NCBI RefSeq assembly: GCF_019904135.1 | Contig: NZ_JAIOGQ010000010.1 | Location: 62,001 to 126,000, forward strand | Direction of reading: 5' to 3' | Source of the DNA: Paenibacillus caui | GTDB lineage: Bacteria > Bacillota > Bacilli > Paenibacillales > Paenibacillaceae | DNA: 64,000 bases | In this document: in pieces, positions 62,371-64,000 of the stretch | Position numbering within the stretch: the first letter of the stretch is position 1 | Layout: every line of letters starts with the position of its first letter | Position numbers and translations under genes: made by a program | The notes under the pieces: generated by a model | What the model saw: the letters and a program-made list of their open reading frames with translations, nothing else | What the model was told of the DNA's origin: nothing | Database searches by the model: none

Positions 62371-62480
62371 AAAGCTGTAACTTCCGGCAGATCATCCGGC
62401 AGTTTCGGCGCCGGCTCTGTCAAAGTAGAAGCTTTCTTCCAATAATCTTCATATGAAGTATTTTCGGGATTGACTGCAAA
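62371..62480 (-). pseudogene. Small C-terminal fragment of an unidentified protein
   Basis: An open minus frame gives SFAVNPENTSYEDYWKKAST, then LTEPAPKLPDDLPEVTAL and a stop. It reads like real protein but lacks a start. It may be the end of a BlaR1/M56-type or similar membrane protein; this is a guess prompted by the operators next to it. Confidence 0.3.
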
Positions 62481-62481
62481 A

Positions 62482-62517
62482 CTACACGTGTAGATTTCTT
62501 ATATACTACATATGTAG
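62482..62517. promoter_or_regulatory. Two BlaI/CopY-like operator palindromes
   Basis: CTACACGTGTAG (62482-62493) and CTACATATGTAG (62506-62517) are perfect palindromes, each containing TACANNTGTA, the recognition core of BlaI/MecI/CopY repressors. Centres are 24 bp apart. No intact blaI-, copY- or target-like gene is next to them in the window. Confidence 0.55.
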
Positions 62518-62630
62518 CTCGTGGATGTCAACATTTCTTGCATATATTTTGCTTTTTTCGTCATTTTGTGGGAAATAACGAAAGGCACCCCCTATAGTTA
62601 ACGTATTGGCACCAAACACTACTAAAGTGT

Positions 62631-62771
62631 TTATCTATATGTCTCCACCGGACGAACCAAGGCATAAACGCTTTCATACTCGCGCCTCGGGTCAGTTGGT
62701 ATAATAGGATCTGTAGGTGCAGTAGGATCTCCTGGAATTATAGGGTCTTGCGGTGCGAAGTAGATGGGCAT
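62631..62771 (-). CDS. Short Pro/Asp-rich ORF
   Basis: 46 residues, MPIYFAPQDPIIPGDPTAPT and on to TYR, with a near-repeat DPIIPGDPT/DPIIPTDPR. No strong ribosome site. It could be a small real protein or a fragment. The 62772-62980 region shows no gene. Confidence 0.3.
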   Translation of the reverse strand: MPIYFAPQDPIIPGDPTAPTDPIIPTDPRREYESVYALVRPVETYR

Positions 62772-62982
62772 GCTTGGTTTGGCCAAAAGTCAACGTCACC
62801 TTTCATTTTAGGTATGAACAGATTATGCATACTCTACTCAGACTGCTTGGATACATGACCCGTGTATGTCTTTATTCAGTTGCTACACATAACTGCCCGT
62901 TAGTTTAACCTCCGATAATCAGTTAGCATCATCATTTATTGGATAGTTCTCATGAGTTCAGGGTAGGTTCAAGCCTTAAGGG

Positions 62983-63030
62983 AATGTTAAGAACTTCATG
63001 ACCTTAATGTTAAGATTTTTGGTGTATAAT
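62983..63030 (+). promoter_or_regulatory. Promoter with direct repeats before the vanR-like gene
   Basis: AATGTTAAGA occurs at 62983-62992 and 63006-63015, 23 bp apart start to start, followed by TATAAT at 63025-63030. Tandem repeats just upstream of a -10 box fit binding of an OmpR-family regulator, probably autoregulation. Confidence 0.55.
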
Positions 63031-63085
63031 CCTATATATAGCTCACTCTTAATTTTTATCTTATTCAAAGAGGTGTAAATACCGC

Positions 63086-63793
63086 ATGTCCAGAGAAGCC
63101 ATTCTGCTTGTTGATGACGAGAAAGATATCATAAAGCTGATCGAAATTTATCTTAAAAATGAAGGATACGATCTATATAGAGCGGCTAACGGCCTGGAAG
63201 CCTTGGACATCCTGCGCAGCCATCCGGTGGATCTGATCATTCTCGATGTCATGATGCCCAAAATGGATGGGATCCAAGCATGCATGAAAATCCGCGAGGA
63301 GAACAATACCCCGATTATTATGCTGTCGGCGAAAAGCCAGGATATCGACAAAATTTCGGGCCTCAGCATCGGTGCTGACGATTATGTCACCAAGCCGTTC
63401 AATCCACTGGAACTGGTCGCCCGGGTTAAATCTCAGATCCGACGGTACAAGCTGTTAAACTACCGCAGCATTCCCGCCGAAAATGAGATCGTAATCGACG
63501 ACTTGGTGATAAATACCGCAACGCATACCGTGACGGTTGATGACCAAGAGGTGAAGCTGACGCCCCGTGAGTTTGATATTTTGAAACTGCTTGCTTTCAA
63601 TCAAGGAATCGTGCTCAGTATGGACAAAATTTATGAGGAAGTATGGAACGAGCCATTCATGCAATCGAAAAACGCGGTCATGGTCCATATTCGCAAACTC
63701 CGCGAAAAAATCGAGAAAGACTCCCAGCACCCCGATTACATCAAAACCGTCTGGGGCATCGGCTATAAAATGAAATCGACGAAGGAGGTGTAG
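63086..63793 (+). CDS. OmpR/VanR-type response regulator
   Basis: 235 residues. Receiver domain: ILLVDDEKDIIKLIEIYLKN with the acidic pair, phospho-acceptor in LIILDVMMPKMDGIQA, and the Lys in DYVTKPFNPLELVARV. Winged-helix DNA-binding domain: LTPREFDILKLLAFNQGIVL and AVMVHIRKLREKIEKD. Closest in style to the VanR-like regulators of Firmicutes; no vancomycin-resistance genes are visible. AGAGGTGTAAATACCGC precedes ATG 63086. The sensor kinase follows by 5 bp. Confidence 0.9.
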   Translation: MSREAILLVDDEKDIIKLIEIYLKNEGYDLYRAANGLEALDILRSHPVDLIILDVMMPKMDGIQACMKIREENNTPIIMLSAKSQDIDKISGLSIGADDYVTKPFNPLELVARVKSQIRRYKLLNYRSIPAENEIVIDDLVINTATHTVTVDDQEVKLTPREFDILKLLAFNQGIVLSMDKIYEEVWNEPFMQSKNAVMVHIRKLREKIEKDSQHPDYIKTVWGIGYKMKSTKEV

Positions 63794-63798
63794 CAGGC

Positions 63799-64000
63799 AT
63801 GAAGACCAAGGTATACATCGGCATACGGTGGAAGTTCCTTGCGGTGTTCATCGGTTGTATCGCGCTAACGCTGCTGTTCGTCCTGCTCGGTTGGCTGCTC
63901 GCCTCCTATTGGATCGTGTATCGGCCATATAACGTGCCCATCAGGTGGGTGATCAACCATATCGGTTCCCAGACCACCGCCGTGGTATTAGGCGTAAGCT
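63799..64000 (+). CDS. Sensor histidine kinase, N-terminal part (runs off the window)
   Basis: The first 67 residues are visible: a basic start KTKVYIGIRWKFLAVFIG, a first membrane helix (about 12-38, CIALTLLFVLLGWLLASYWI) and the start of the outer loop. GAAGGAGGTG precedes ATG 63799. Partner of the response regulator just upstream. The catalytic part lies beyond the right edge. Confidence 0.75.
   Translation, partial: MKTKVYIGIRWKFLAVFIGCIALTLLFVLLGWLLASYWIVYRPYNVPIRWVINHIGSQTTAVVLGVS

Noticed and set aside
63086-64000. Vancomycin resistance (vanRS) operon
   Set aside because: Only a VanR-like regulator and the start of a kinase are present; no vanH, vanA or vanX-type genes are in view, and many VanR-like systems have other roles.

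Overview
The window looks like chromosomal DNA of a Paenibacillus-type firmicute. Evidence for this includes strong AGGAGG-type ribosome sites, a cobalamin riboswitch ahead of metE, a ydaO/c-di-AMP riboswitch ahead of kimA, a bmrCD-type ABC pair with a leader peptide, a bacillithiol disulfide reductase, an Rtp-like protein, WXG100/EssC type VII secretion genes, and many rho-independent terminators. The core genes have moderate GC; the first 5.8 kb is AT-rich and accessory.

Region 1 (1-6019) is the most unusual part. It is an array of small gene cassettes, nearly all read leftward (minus strand), separated by seven 150-166 bp repeats with the architecture of integron attC sites: a terminal G-TT crossover motif, complementary outer and inner boxes, and a variable hairpin-forming centre. 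At five cassettes the first bases after the upstream crossover are complementary to the start of that cassette's own downstream repeat; one more cassette matches partly. This is the signature of cassettes that circularise and insert by site-specific recombination. Cargo is a DJ-1/PfpI gene (frameshifted), a DUF5071 gene (nonsense codon), a membrane-anchored unknown, two type I holin-like toxin units, a protein with a UvrD-like C-terminus, an aminoglycoside-phosphotransferase-like kinase, and one cassette with no gene and a MITE-like insert. The right end carries a 67 bp attI-like site with direct repeats, next to the C-terminal remnant of a tyrosine recombinase.

Region 2 (6.9-18.1 kb) is core metabolism and information processing: azoR with its operator, metE, an Rtp-family protein with an inverted pair of candidate binding sites, a NarL-type regulator, a GlcNAc-type PTS permease with a conditional-terminator leader, hrpB, gluQ and an SDR oxidoreductase.

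Region 3 (18.4-28.4 kb) is one minus-strand operon combining a type VII secretion core (YukD-like, EssC, two WXG100-type proteins) with a protein kinase, VWA protein and PP2C phosphatase resembling the TerY-P triad. No EssA or EssB is visible.

Region 4 (28.5-38 kb) holds amj, HAD hydrolases, a 117 bp structured repeat in two copies, a decayed IS, and a four-gene operon (MFS, class III aminotransferase, zinc dehydrogenase, HAD phosphatase). Region 5 (38-58.4 kb) has riboswitch-controlled kimA, redox genes (bdr), ABC exporters including an attenuated bmrCD pair, copper/zinc handling genes (Csp-like, CobW), moaB, and a two-gene 2-oxoacid:ferredoxin oxidoreductase. Region 6 (58.5-64 kb) is a scrapyard of transporter, IS3, group II intron and IS110 fragments. 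It is followed by a stalk-domain secreted protein, orphan BlaI/CopY-like operators and a VanR/VanS-like two-component system that runs off the right edge.
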